NCBI GenBank assembly: GCA_009760855.2
Contig: WPIO01000001.1
Location: forward strand, 2,226,501-2,290,500
Origin: Cristatella mucedo
Taxonomy: Eukaryota; Bryozoa; Phylactolaemata; Cristatellidae
Direction: 5' to 3'
Length of the DNA stretch: 64,000 nucleotides
The translations under genes were made by a program, and so were the position numbers. The notes beneath the pieces were generated by a model. That model saw nothing but the letters and a program-made list of their open reading frames with translations, did no database searches and had not been told where the DNA came from. Positions 1 through 11,089 of the stretch are shown one piece after another; the first letter of the stretch is position 1, and each line of letters starts with the position of its first letter.

Positions 1-1114
1 GCACTTTTATCGTTATTACCCAGCGATCTTCCGGAGGATGGTGCTTAGGAACCTTGTCACTTCCGACTGCGAATCGAATGCAACACTTCGTCATCTGTAC
101 CAGAACCCTTTATTGCTGAACTTAAGTCTAAATCACTTGAATTGCCTAGCCTGATGCTGGCACAACTTTTATCTCGTTGTAATACTTCTTAAATAAATGT
201 TAGACAGTTGTGTTATAAGAATGTATGAAATACAGCTGCCTTTTAAACTGTTGGCCATTTTTAACAAAGCAGTTGCCTCTGATTCTGCTTTTGTGTGTAA
301 CCGATTGTTGTATATTGCTCTGCACTTTATTGTGATGTTCCGCGGTGTCTGGATATCATTTCTGCACTCGGCCAGGGCAGGTTGGGTGACATTTCGCTGA
401 TTGTGCATGTGTGATACTGATTTCCTAGCTTGTTGCAGGCGATTCGTTGTTAGTCATCGCTATGCCTGGGCTTAAAGAAGTGAATCGGCAGCTGAGCATC
501 GTTTGCTCAATCCTAGGCACACCAGTTTATTACATTGGACTCATTGCTAAGATCTCTTGTTGCTTAAGCTAGGCAATGCTGCATTGCTTTTTTTGTTCAG
601 TTATGCTGTAGGTCATCTCAACTTCTCAGTATCTGCTTTTTGCCCAGGATAGCATACATAAATTTCTAGTTGGGCTCATCGTCCTTTCGGTTGTACATGT
701 CTGCATTCATTGGTTCATTCATTTTTGTTTTGTACCACAATTTCCTTTACTGGTCACTTATAAAGCTTGTCTACCAATATTTTGTCCTACATTTTGTTCT
801 TATGACAGTGGTATGCCTAGGATACTGATGTTTAATGTTCTTTTTTATGTTATATTTTTCTAGTGATAGTAGAACCAAAAATGTTACTGATGGATTGCTT
901 ATGCCTATTTCCTTCAAACATGCCACCACTACCTTTATCGTAACACTATGTTGCCTCTGATTCTCCTGGGTTGCTTACTTAAGACTTATATTATCACTTT
1001 GAACGGGATTCCTATACAGTTATTGCCTCCTGTGTATGGTAAAGGGAAACTGTGGATGAAGTGTACTGTACTGCATGTTGTATTCTTATGGTCTAGAATG
1101 TATCGATGCTAGGA
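1..1114. other. AT-rich sequence without recognisable gene
   Basis: I see no phase-consistent exon or repeat copy here. It is probably intron of the GH63-like gene, because the exon at 1851 needs an upstream partner. Confidence 0.4.
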
Positions 1115-1255
1115 AAGCCATGATAGCCCAGGAGGTAAGGTGCTTGCTCTTCTCAATCAAGGTCGTGGGTTCGAACCCTGCAGTGGGTGATCTGTTATTG
1201 CCAACTGCAAGCAGTACTGATAGCCATTAAGGCTTTTCTGCCATTATACAAATGA
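1115..1255 (+). repeat. SINE-1 (tRNA-derived), copy 1 of a tandem pair
   Basis: An A-box-like TAGCCCAGGAGGTAAGG is followed by a perfect pol III B box GGTTCGAACCC near 1168. A body with GGGTGATC, a poorly conserved TGATAGCC and AAGGC leads to a tail ending in ATACAAA. The same unit recurs at 1256, 47040 (minus), 55283 (minus) and 62358. Confidence 0.75.
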
Positions 1256-1402
1256 GATGGCACTCTAGGTAAGGTGATTACTTGTTATGTCCTCGGTCCC
1301 AAGGTCGTGGGTTTGAATCCTGCGGTGGGTGAGTCCTTATTGCTGCTGCTAGCGGTGGTGATAGCCGTAAAGGCTCTTCTGTCGCTTTACACAAGAGGCT
1401 GT
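1256..1402 (+). repeat. SINE-1, copy 2 of a tandem pair
   Basis: It starts directly after copy 1 with GGCACTCTAGGTAAGG, has a B-box GGTTTGAATCC, and ends TCGCTTTACACAAGAGGC. It is nearer the family consensus than copy 1. The two copies differ at many sites, so they are probably separate insertions, not a recent duplication. Confidence 0.75.
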
Positions 1403-1850
1403 TGAGTCAACCAGTAAAAACAAGTAGCTGTAGTTCTGCATTGGCCATTCATACTGTCTTTCGGGTACACTTTATTTTAGATTCCGTCTGTCTTTATATC
1501 AGCCATTGCTTTTTCACAGAATCATTCCTTTTGCAGACAAATAGAGTCACTCAAGCAATCAGAACAGCTTGTCTTTGTATTGCTCTCTCTCTCCCCCTCT
1601 TTTGCTCCCTCGTGCTCTCCATTTTCTTCTCCCCCTATTTCTGCCTGTCTCTCTGTCAGGTTTCATCATCCTGTAATGTTGGCAGTTGAAAGTCGAGCTC
1701 GAGGAAGCATTTACTATCGGGCGTCAGGGGCAGAAATACTCCGAAAGCTCAGTAGTACTTAGGAATAGTGAATGTCAGTTCAGTCATGTGCAGGTAATTG
1801 ATCGGCCTTCGTGCGAGCAAGCGATTGAAAATATTTTCCTTTCACTTTAG

Positions 1851-2030
1851 TGAACTACCTAATGATTGACAGTCTGCACCAGTACCACAGCTACTACGGA
1901 GATGCGCTCAAGCTCGAGTGCCCCACTGGATCTGGGGTGTATATGTCCCTGAAGCAAGTGTCTAACGAAATCGCTCGGCGAGTGAGCAAGCTTTTTTTGC
2001 CGGACAATCGTGGCCGACGTCCTGCTCACG
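1851..2030 (+). CDS. GH63-like gene, penultimate coding exon
   Basis: This 180-nt exon is entered in phase 1 (the first two bases complete a Val codon, reading [10 protein letters not shown]) and leaves one base of a Gly codon. It is open throughout and flanked by a pyrimidine-rich TTCACTTTAG acceptor and a consensus GTGAGT donor. Confidence 0.85.
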
Positions 2031-4507
2031 GTGAGTAGGGCTCATGAGCAGGACCCTCAATGTCCAGCTCGTTGCTATGCTCACCTGTGGCAGCAACTTG
2101 ACAATCGTGTAGTGTTTGCCCCCCCCCCTATGAGCTTGCGAGCATGAACTTTTTTGCGTATCAGGTTGTGTTATTGTCTGTCTCTGACGACTCGGCCGAA
2201 GGCTGCGGCTGCCTGTTATCGTCTCTTGGGGTCCAGCCAGCTGTATTAATCGCTGCTGGATGCAGCTTTGTCGCAAAGAAGCTTGGCCTTCAAGCTTCGT
2301 GCACCGAGCGGCTGTCTAGCGGTCAGCTGCTGCTTACTGCCGTAGTCACGACGACAGCTCTGCCAGCTAGATGCATTGCCGGACAGTGGCCTCACTGCTC
2401 TTTAGTCTTCCGTGAGGCTCCAGCCACTTCCGGCTAGTGGCTGTCACTCAATGCTGCTCACGTTCACTATGGGCACACCCCTTGGATTTTAAACGGCAGC
2501 GCTCTAGTTGAGTAGTGGCCTGCCTGAAGCCGGGTAGTATTTGCTATCATTGTGCTTCTCTTGATTCACTCTGTGGTGGTGGCACCTGGTCCCATGAAGT
2601 CTCTGAAGGCCCTCGTTGTCCTGGTTGGCCCTGATCGTTGACAGATAAAGCATGTTCGAATCTGTGTCGCAGCTGGTGGATATCTTTATTGGTTACTGGT
2701 AAACATACCTTGCTGTCTTGGGACAGAACTAAAAGCCAGCTAGGTCTCTCAGATCCTTCAAGTCCAGCAGATTAGCAGCCCCGTGTGACCTCCTCAAGAC
2801 GGCGGCGATAGGTCCTTTACCTTCAAGGGCTAGGCTCTATGTTTTTCTCTGAGCATGCATGGCTGGCTAGATCAGAGTATACCTTCAATACCGGCATGAA
2901 GACATATTTCATCGGGTTCTATGTGGATCATCCCAGGTGGACCCCTGCGACTAAGGGTAGGCACAACCATACAATGACAGTGATTGCCGACAAGCTTTTA
3001 TGCCACGTGAAAAACACGACTAACAAGCAAGTATACATCTAAAGCCTGACAATAAGTATGCACTGTGTGGAAAACAAAATTGCATCATGTTAATACCAGG
3101 ATTGTTCTTGCGGTTGGTCTTTTCTGTTCCTTTACCCTTTACTGATCGCGACCACTAGTTGCTGTACAAAGCTGTTATTTAATTTCAAGCTCCTTTAACT
3201 CGTTGTGATGTTGATAAGAGCAGATACCTGTGTGCATTACGGGAGGGTATTCATCTGTTGAATTCGCCAAAAGAAATAAGCTAAAACCGTAAGCAAAATC
3301 GTTGGCTAATGCAACAGAATATCCATAAATGAATTAATGAAGATGAGATAAATGAAGAGGAGCATAAATGAAGAGGAGATGTATAGCCTTAAACAATTGT
3401 GCTGTCAGCCTGCATGCCCCGTTTGACGGCAGGGGTTTAGACATATTACTGGCCGTGCTAGCTCTCATCACCATTTTACGATACATCGTGGTCTTTTTGA
3501 CGTTTAGCCGTGTGCTGTCTTAGAGTTTGTCGAAAGTGCTCAGCTTCCATAGCGTTGGCATGCTTTCTTACAAATGAAGGGACGAAACTTGTAGAATATA
3601 GGAGTGAAGATGCTATCAGAAGACAGGCAAAAGGAAAATGTGAGAGGATGGGTCAGAAGAAGGAGAGGACATGAGAGGTCGGGCGATTGGGAAGAAAAGT
3701 GAGACTGCAGCTGAGAGAAAGGTTGAGGAGAGAGTAGAAGAAGAGAAAGAATCATTCGTACAGTATCGTCAGCATCTGTGTATTAGCACTTGTGTGTCAC
3801 TATTTGTGCCATTTTTATGAGTATGGCTTAAGCATTTTCTCCTACTTAAAATTGGGGCTGTGGCATCATAAAAATACAGTCACAAATCGATATCCTAGAT
3901 TAAAAGTCTGCTGAGCAGACGTATCAAATATATCCTTCAAAGTTAAGTTGTGGTACTGCTGTCGTGAAGTATATATTATGAATGCGCTCGAAGCTTGTGC
4001 GATCGAATGCTTAGCATGTTTAGACACTGCCAAGTCGAAAGCAAGTCAATCAAACAACAGCATGGGTATCGTAGCTCTTTGAGGTACTTGCTGTGCATTC
4101 GAGATTACAAGTCTTTAACGTTGCAGTAAGTTGCTTTCTATGTTTGATAATCATAATTCTAATGCATTTGTATAGGAGAGAACTTAATCTCTCAGAGAAC
4201 TTAATCTCTTTCTAGGCACTGTACATGTGCTCTAAAGGAAGCACGATCACTTGGTTAGTGGTAACGTGTATAATGCCAACAATCATTGCATGATTTGAGA
4301 TGACATGCGTTTGTCGTTTTCCCGTCCGATTTCCATTGTTGTGTCTCTGCAGGCAACTCTGCAGAATACGCCAACGATCCGGCTTGGCGAGATCTCGTCC
4401 TATTCTATGAATATTTTGATGGTGATACCGGTAGAGGATGTGGAGCCTCTCACCAAACTGGCTGGACGTCATTAGTCATCGAGTGCTTGCACCTGATTAG
4501 TCGCTGA
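1851..4507 (+). CDS. GH63-like glycoside hydrolase, last two coding exons (5' part outside window)
   Basis: Two exons join in phase: 1851-2030 (acceptor TTTAG, donor GTGAGT) and 4353-4507 (acceptor CTGCAG, stop TGA at 4505). The first encodes a stretch with [15 protein letters not shown] and ends RRPAHG. The second encodes [20 protein letters not shown], then [18 protein letters not shown]. This order matches, from memory, the C-terminus of the YMR196W-like branch of the GH63 C-terminal (alpha/alpha barrel) family, where the FYEYF glutamate lies in the conserved active-site region. It is not the classical ER glucosidase I (MOGS) sequence. The substrate is unknown; a role in alpha-glucoside hydrolysis is inferred only from the family. 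The first codon is split (phase 1), so more exons must lie upstream, and I found none in 1-1850. The intron of 2.3 kb holds no further exon, because the two exons are contiguous in the family. Confidence 0.85.
2031..4352 (+). other. Intron of the GH63-like gene
   Basis: The intron runs from GTGAGT to CTGCAG and is 2.3 kb long. An open frame at 2839-3042 lies inside, but nothing of it is needed by the family alignment. At 3340-3375 a short motif of the type AAATGAAGAGGAG is repeated. Confidence 0.6.
4353..4507 (+). CDS. GH63-like gene, last coding exon
   Basis: This 155-nt exon completes the split Gly codon and encodes the signature GASHQTGWT about ten residues after FYEYF. The protein ends LHLISR before TGA. 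The length after the signature agrees with the short tail usual in the family. Confidence 0.87.
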
Positions 4508-4787
4508 GGCCGGAAAATACTGCATATGTTATATGCTGATTTATGCCACGATTGTCATCGACAGCTGGAGGCTTACCTCCCTTTATGTGATACCATCTTT
4601 GGTTCGTGCTCCGATCTTCCTGTGCCACTACTGGGATTAAGGGTTTCGTTGCATTTCACGTTCTTGCTGCCCTGCTGCATTACGAATCCGTTGTATTGGA
4701 ATATTCGTCGTGCTTATTTTAGAGTTGCTTTCTTTTCAAGTGTTATGCCTGTTAGGTTGTTTGCGAATCATATGGGCTCATGTAATC

Positions 4788-4793
4788 AATAAA
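4788..4793 (+). terminator. Poly(A) signal AATAAA of the GH63-like gene
   Basis: A canonical AATAAA lies 281 nt after the stop codon, in an AT-rich stretch followed by TTTTAG and TTTTACTTT. It is the first such hexamer downstream of the gene and gives a short 3' UTR. Confidence 0.6.
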
Positions 4794-5144
4794 CAGTTTT
4801 AGCACAGCCTTTTACTTTATTAGGCGACCATCACTCTGTGACGAAGGAGACTATGCACGTGTCATGTAAGCAAGCTTCTTGCATCTCCTGCATTCTTAAA
4901 AGTTCAAGCACTTATTGGTGTATAAAAGACTTGTATCATCACTGGGGTGTTGCTGTTCTTCTTACGACTTGCGATATCTCGGTTTTTTGCCTTATGGCAT
5001 AGCTGTAGCACAAAAACCTGCTTAGCCTACATTCAGACCGACTGCCTGTATGTGGGACTACTAGTGTAATTGGTCAGTTCAATTTATTACCAGTCTCTTT
5101 GGTGTATCTTGAGATCGTGTAGCTTAGGTACTGTGGCAATCTAG

Positions 5145-5545
5145 GTGTCCTGTTCCAAATTGACCTCCCATTAAATGACCTCATCAGCCCCACAGTCAAG
5201 TCTGCCTACTTTCAGCTGCATAACATTGCTAAAAGTTGGGCTTGTTTAGACAGGGACACTACAGCTAAATTGGCCCATGCATTTGTGACATCCAGCTTCT
5301 CATCATGTGACTCAGCTCGTGGGTCTATCGGCCTGTGTAATCAGGCGCTTACAGCTGGTGCAAAACTCTGCAGCTAGGCTTGCCTGTCGTGAATGTCGTA
5401 GTTGCCACATCACACCACTTCTCGCCGACCTGCAATGTCTACCAGTCAAGCAACGCATAGACTTCAAGGTTCTGTAGCTCACTTTTAGGTCCCTTCGTTC
5501 TTTGGCTCCAGGCTACCTATAAGATCTACTCCTCCGTCATGCTAA
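5145..5545 (+). repeat. LINE-B fragment, C-terminal coding part, decayed
   Basis: Interrupted frames give AYFQLHNIAK, ACLDRDTTAKL and AFVTSS. These correspond to the same region of the long LINE-B copy at 53460-53830, but with stops and shifts. The fragment lacks the 3' hairpin tail and stops near 5545. Confidence 0.75.
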
Positions 5546-6477
5546 GCATCGTACCATAAGCTTTTCTGAACGGATGCAAATGCCCAGATGTCGACGCGAA
5601 ATCGCGATACATGTCCGCTCTTTAGCTCCCCTAATTAGTATTTCGGGTTTCAACCTGCCGCGAAAAGAAATCGACCTTGACCTATGACTCGCGAGTGTAA
5701 GTCAAGATCTTCCCAGATTGGCGGTTCGTGCTATTCATTGCAGCCGTTGAGATTGCTTTGGCCGGTCGCCGGCTTCGTTACGCACACGATTTATACGACA
5801 GCTGCAATATTTGAACCGGTTTAGCAGCCGACGCACGTCTTCCTTTACCGTGTGACCCTATCACTCGGCCGAGTTTATTCTCGACGTCCATAAACGTGTA
5901 CCTGCGAACAAATCCCTTCGTTTTCTCTCTCGCCGTTCTAAAAGCTCGTGCCGCATAATTTATCGCGCGCTGCCTAGCCGCATTCCCGTAAGTTTTTTCC
6001 CGTACTTGCTAGACGTAGTGGACGATTGGCTCGCCGGAGAAAATATCCGTCTTGCACTCACTGAAGAAATGTTCAAGCAAGCATTTTACGGAGCCGTCTA
6101 CGTCAGAGAGCATTGTCTCGAACTTTCGAGTCGCTCACCCAGGACCCTGTGTCTTCTTCTCTTCTGCGATCGATCTCCGATCGATCGATCAATCGTCAGA
6201 TTAATCTCCGCCCTTGTCGCCAGTCGCTCGTTCCTCTACAAGAAACCTACTGTTCACACGATTGCACCAGTCAAATTAGCGGGTCGCGCAAAATGCGCAC
6301 GCGCCAGTTGCTTATTCGCGACCTAGCGCAACTCGCGTGGATGCGTCTAAGACTGACTACTTTGGCGAGCGCCAATAGAAAAGCTCAATGCGACTAGCGC
6401 TCGTGAAGTTGGCGAAACCATCGCGGTTCTCGGCGACGATTGCTAGCGTCACCTCGTGCGTAAACCGCACTTAATGA
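5546..6477. other. Gene-free, CpG-containing stretch
   Basis: No exon pair or repeat family is recognised. A run of overlapping CGATCGATC palindromes sits at 6168-6195. Open frames at 6006-6397 overlap one another and have no domain signature. Confidence 0.4.
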
Positions 6478-6695
6478 TAATAATATACTAATAATAATAC
6501 ACTTGATAAAGCGCTCTCAGAGAACTCAATCTCTTTCTAGGCGCTTTACATTTGCTGCAAAGGAAACACGATCGAATGGTCAGCGGTAGTATAGCATGCT
6601 CAATAAACAACAAGAATAACATGGTTAGGGGTGACATGCACAAGGTCAGCATGCAAGTATGGTTAGATCTCATGCGTGCTGGCTCCTTCACAGTG
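6478..6695 (-). repeat. LINE-B 3' end fragment
   Basis: Read on the minus strand it gives the LINE-B 3' UTR: GCATGCTGACC-like text, TTTGCAGCAAATGTAAAGCG, the hairpin (AGCGCC to GGCGCT) and a TTATTA tail at 6478-6495. Confidence 0.8.
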
Positions 6696-7074
6696 GTTGT
6701 TTCTCGAAAGAATGCCCGCGCTTGGCGATCTCTTCGGAGGAAATCACTTTCGCGCCGGATTGTCTGCGAAGGGCTTTGAGTTTCTTTCTTGCTCAGTGCT
6801 CGCAGCCACCTTGAAAAGCTGCTGCTAGCGCTCTCCGCGAGCGTTTCTGCCTCATACCACAAGCTAGCCGATTACCATCGGGGTGCAACAGAAGGAGGTA
6901 CCAATACCCACGGGTCAATTATGATGGAGTATTATTATATTATAGTACAGTTTTATAGGACGCCGTATTGCCGGCCTCCGGCACAGCGACTTATCTCGTT
7001 CGGCTTGGCCATTTCTGTGTGAGTCATGGTTTGACCCAGTGCTAGGCGTGATCGTTGGCAGGTGGGTAGAGACA

Positions 7075-7670
7075 AGTTCATCAAAAATGGTTTCATCAGA
7101 GACTATTTCATCGAAATTAATTCATAAACAAATTAATTCATCATACAACATTCTGTCAAGCATATTTTAATGTAACAAGTGACCGAAAATGAAAACTAAA
7201 TGCAATCAAAATAGAGCAAAAACAACCGAAGAGAAGGCGAAAGCGAAAACAAATCAAATTTTATCGATCGTGTGTCGATCCCGCCTCAGCCTCGATTGTC
7301 CGCACCACACTCAGCTCTTCTCACGCGACGATCCGGGCGAAGGCGATTGAGCGCAAGTAGTCGTGTCGCGGCATGTATCCGTAGCGTGGTGTAATGTTCC
7401 AAAAGCGATCGCCAGGCAGGCGGTATGCCTTGTTACTTCGCTCGACAGCGCCGGCTCGAAAATCAGCCATCTTCTGCTTCGCCAGCGTCGTCTCCGTTCG
7501 CAACATCCCGTTTCATTAAACTTCATAGAGAAAGATCAGAAAAAATTTTTAAAGGGCCAAAATTTGCGTTCAAAATAAGTTTTCAAGAATTAATTTTTGG
7601 ATCAATTGCTTTTGATGAATTCATTTTTGATGAATTCATTTTGATGAAATAAGTTTTGATGAATTCGCCG
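7075..7670. mobile_element. Candidate non-autonomous DNA element (MITE) with TTCATCAAAA subterminal repeats
   Basis: The left end (7075-7150) has TTCATCAAAA and several TTCATC/AATTCAT motifs. The right end (7605-7668) has four or more copies of the reverse complement TTTTGATGAA. The outer edges read GACAAGTTCATCAAAA on the left and, reverse-complemented, GACGGCGAATTCATCAAAA on the right. Between them lies a GC-rich core holding a short minus-strand frame. I infer a terminal/subterminal inverted-repeat element. No transposase is present and no clear target duplication could be fixed. Confidence 0.4.
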
Positions 7671-7724
7671 TCTTATTGATTAGTGACTGGCACCATAGAC
7701 AGGACTTCAGCATGGATGCTGCAC

Positions 7725-7908
7725 TTTGACCTTGATAGATGCCTCGATAGATGCCTTGCATGCTGACCCTGTGCATGTCATCCCTAAGCATGTTATTCAT
7801 TTTGTTTGTTTTTCAAACATGATTTCACTTACCATTCAATTGCATTTCCCTTTGCAGCAAATGTAAAGCGCCTAGAAAGAGAGTTCTCTGAGGGCGCTTT
7901 ATCATGTA

Positions 7909-7943
<35 letters not shown>

Positions 7944-7945
7944 GA
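7725..7945 (+). repeat. LINE-B 3' end fragment
   Basis: This copy is clean: CTTGCATGCTGACCCTG, then TTTGCAGCAAATGTAAAGCG, the hairpin, GGGCGCTTTATCATG and about eight ATT repeats. A 5'-truncated LINE-B insertion is the simplest reading. Confidence 0.85.
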
Positions 7946-8954
7946 TGTGGCTAAATCCTAGGAATGCAGCTGGGCATTCAAGCAGGCGAGTTATTAGGCT
8001 ATTATATTACTACTGATTTTACCTATACTCTTCTACGTAGGCATTAAACTCAACTCACGAGTGCCGCAGCCTTAGCGGCTACCGGGCAGTGACTAAGAGC
8101 GAAATTTTGTAAACACTACATAAAACCATTCAGAAAAAAATATTTGAGCTTTAGCTGCTCTAAGCTTATTGACGAGTCTACTATAAGTCGCCTGCCGAAA
8201 AAGCTAAACAATACTGGCTGTTCTTGGCCCATTCGCTGATTCAGCGATCCTTAGAGGGCCGCGTGCCGGATTTCGAGCGCTATGTCGTTACGGCTTTGCG
8301 TAACGAGCGTCAGGTGTCTACACACTGCACACGTGTCATGCCGCAGCCTTAAGTAGCGAGGGTCTCGAGGACGTAAGTCTATGTTGCCAACACAAGAAAC
8401 AAGCACTAGCTACATAAATGACTTGAAAATGTATGAGTCCGTTCATGTATACATATAGCGCCGTCAAAAAGTCTAAAGCAAGCACTGGAAACGGGGTATA
8501 CGTGTTGGTTAAGACCTCTCCCGATGGAACTGACTCAGCAAATCATACTAATCCGCGTATCAAACCTTACTAATCGAAGCTCCAAACACATGCCGCTGGA
8601 GCAGGACATGTAAACTCTATTAGAAAAGACCCATTTGGAGTGGAAAAGACGTTTAAAAAATAGTGTTGAAGCAACATTTGTGGACCTCCTATTAATGGTC
8701 ACCAGTATCTAGGACTAAGGAGCTTCTGTCTGCACAGAACTATTTCCATGGAGCTAGTTTAGGTAGCTTCCCACTGCCACCGCATCTGGGCGAAGTGTTG
8801 CAGCAGTAGCACAATCTCTGAGAGATGCGGAAAGTGAGGAGAATTTTTGCCTTCGTGAAATGACAAATTTAGGGAGAGAATTTTTGCCTTCGTGAAATGA
8901 CAAATTTAGGGAGAGCATTTTTGTTAGCCCCAACTAGGTACGTATTGACAGATA
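7946..8954. other. Gene-free stretch with a 37-bp direct duplication
   Basis: Nothing coding is supported. At 8839-8912 a 37-bp unit beginning GAGAATTTTTGCCTTCGTG occurs twice, head to tail and without change. Confidence 0.5.
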
Positions 8955-9065
8955 ATAATTATATTAATAATAGTTCATTTATATAACCCCTCAAAGAGCT
9001 GAATCTCTTTCTAGACACTTTACAGGAGCTGTGTATAAAGCATTACCAAGTGATCGGTGGTAACA
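8955..9065 (-). repeat. LINE-B 3' tail fragment
   Basis: Reading the minus strand gives GTAAAGTGTCTAGAAAGAGA, TTCAGCTCTTTGAG and an AT-rich tail with ATTATTA at 8955-8975. The hairpin stem is degraded. Confidence 0.65.
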
Positions 9066-9120
9066 ACCATGAGTAGCAGGTATAGTGTAAGCAGATACAC
9101 GCAAGCGCGTGTACCTGTAA

Positions 9121-9121
<1 letters not shown>

Positions 9122-9200
<79 letters not shown>
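9122..9200. repeat. (GT)n microsatellite
   Basis: About 79 nt of almost pure GT with one TTT interruption. It abuts a short LINE-A tail piece at 9205-9240 (CATCTCCATCTGTAATTCC, minus orientation), the usual site of microsatellite growth next to a LINE 3' end. Confidence 0.95.
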
Positions 9201-9202
<2 letters not shown>

Positions 9203-9240
9203 GTGTGTGCATCTCCATCTGTAATTCCATGAAGCCATAC

Positions 9241-10198
9241 AGACAGCTTCTATTACCGAAAATGCTAAAATATTAAGAAGCAGCTGCGATGTCAGTGCGA
9301 TGGAACTGAGGAAGCACTCAGTGGGGCAATTAGCACTGAGCTGGAAAACGAGCGGGACGACAGTGACGTTGGTAGAAATGAGAACTTTTGAAGAACAGAC
9401 TTTTCCTACGTAAAATGCTTCTGTGACGCTCTAACTTACAGCGGGACTTACGCTGAGTGCATAAACCGTTCTGCGGATGTTACGCCATCGAGGTATACTA
9501 TCCAGGGTAGCTCGCTATGAGACTGTACCCTCTAAAAAGCAAATCCTAAGCTTCGCACAAGGAGCTAGGCACCAGTAAGTTGCTAGGAATGATGCATCTG
9601 AACTCACTATCTTCAATGCTGTCAATAGAGCTTATGGGAAGCAGTTCGTTATTGAATCACAACGCGATTATTAATATAAATTCTTTATTAATATTAATAT
9701 AGTGCTATTTTATATATAATAATATATACATTTATATATTAATATATAATATTGGAACGCCTTCAATAGACTGTGAAGTTAAGAAGCGGGAGAAGTGACG
9801 ATATGCGTCGGCTGCTGCTGTAGAGCAGTCAAAAACCGGAACGCTCTGTCGCATTATGAACCGGCATAACACTTTGACAACGTTAAAGAATGTCATTATC
9901 CCAATTGCAATGACCCTGATATGGCTAGAATTTATAAGGAAGCAGGTAATAATTCCGTTCTCATCGGCGTGAGAATTCTTTCGCTGCCTGTATTGCCATA
10001 GCCAAACAGGGGTCCTGATTTGAACCCCGTCGAAAACCTTCCGGGTGCTTTGAGGCAAACTGTTAGATCATTAGATATTCGTACCACTTCAGGTGATATC
10101 TTATTTTAGTTTCACTATTTATACTGAAAAGAAATTTCTTCGAATTAATTCCGTCGCGTTAGTTCCAATCTGCAAATAGAAAGTGATTAGAAATCAAG
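9241..10198. other. AT-rich gene-free stretch
   Basis: No supported gene. The segment 9670-9755 is almost entirely TA/ATT with overlapping TTAATATTAA and TATATAATATATA palindromes. Confidence 0.4.
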
Positions 10199-10290
10199 AT
10201 GGGGCCACTTCTTATTAGCCCAAGTAATTTATTAATTAAACACAAAAGCGTAGCATATTTTTCTAGCAACAAAATCGCGAGCAAAATCAA

Positions 10291-10413
10291 AATGTCGTCT
10301 TCGTGGCCCTACGTAGTCTCCGTCGTAGCTTTAGCCTCTGCCGTCATTCTCTTGGCCGTGACCTCTTCTGTGCAGTCATCGATCTCAATGGCACCAGCAT
10401 CTTCGCCCTCCAT
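10291..10413 (+). CDS. Possible first coding exon with hydrophobic N-terminus (weak)
   Basis: An ATG in an AAATCAAAATG context opens MSSSWPYVVSVVALASAVI, followed by LLAVTSSVQSS. This is a short polar start and an uninterrupted hydrophobic segment of about 20 residues, then a Ser/Ala-rich stretch that looks like a signal peptide or signal anchor. A GTAAAG donor-like site follows SPSI at 10414. No partner exon with matching phase was found, and the open frame could be chance. Confidence 0.25.
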
Positions 10414-10684
10414 TGTAAAGGCTTTTCGAATCCTTGGAATTTCATATTTGTGTTGATAAACGTGCCTATCCAATTCATTTTGGCGACCAGTTATTATTTT
10501 TTTGGGTGGCATTCAAATCAGATAAGCTGTTTAGCGAAATATAGAAGCAAAACAAGTAACTTTCCACGCACGCTCTCCATTATCTGACCCCCAAATTAAT
10601 GAATAAAGGAGGTTATACGCGGTAAAATACCGCACATATATTTACATGTATATATATATATACACTCTCTGTCTATACATATTA

Positions 10685-11080
10685 TGTTGGCTGAATCCGC
10701 TCCTCAGCCAGTACGCCAGGCGGTTTCACCTTGACCTGCAGTGCATCGCTGACTGACTCATGACATTAGGGCTATTTTTGGAGCTGCAGAGCACTGCTGA
10801 TTGGCTGCAAATCGCGTGTGCCTAGGCCGATAGGCTTCTGCCAAGGTCATATCAGCTGCGGCTGATCGGAGCCTGATCGTGAAGATAAGCGAATAATATT
10901 AAAACTAGTATGCATGATAGCTTGCTCAGCCAATAGTAATCATATAAGACTATTATATATTGGACCCGTTTGTCGCTTATTCTTTGTCCGTATTTGCCAC
11001 AGTCCACGTTATGTTGGTAAGTTGCGTTGTTAAACAGGTTGGTAAACCGTAATTTTCTAGACCATTGACTGTCAAATGGC
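10685..11080 (+). repeat. Unnamed dispersed repeat R3, copy 1
   Basis: About 390 bp align along their whole length with 49291-49700 in the same orientation. Shared landmarks, in order: TGTTGGCTGAAT, CTGACTCA, CTGATTGGCTG, CACGTGT or CGCGTGT, GCCAAT or GCCGAT, AATAGTAATCA, TATTGGACCCGTTTGT and TTTGTCCGT. It does not resemble LINE-A, LINE-B or either SINE. Its right edge runs into a LINE-A fragment. Confidence 0.65.
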
Positions 11081-11089
11081 TTAGCGGTA

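Noticed and set aside
1160-1180. tRNA gene suggested by the B box
   Set aside because: No cloverleaf can be formed. The box belongs to SINE-1, which recurs with the same flanking body and tail. The same applies to 21160, 47125, 55385 and 62405.
2839-3042. 67-codon frame inside the GH63-like intron
   Set aside because: The GH63 exons on either side are contiguous in the family and in phase. The frame has no matching splice sites.
6168-6195. CGATCGATC palindrome cluster as a regulatory site
   Set aside because: No gene start lies near, and short overlapping palindromes of one tetramer arise readily by slippage.
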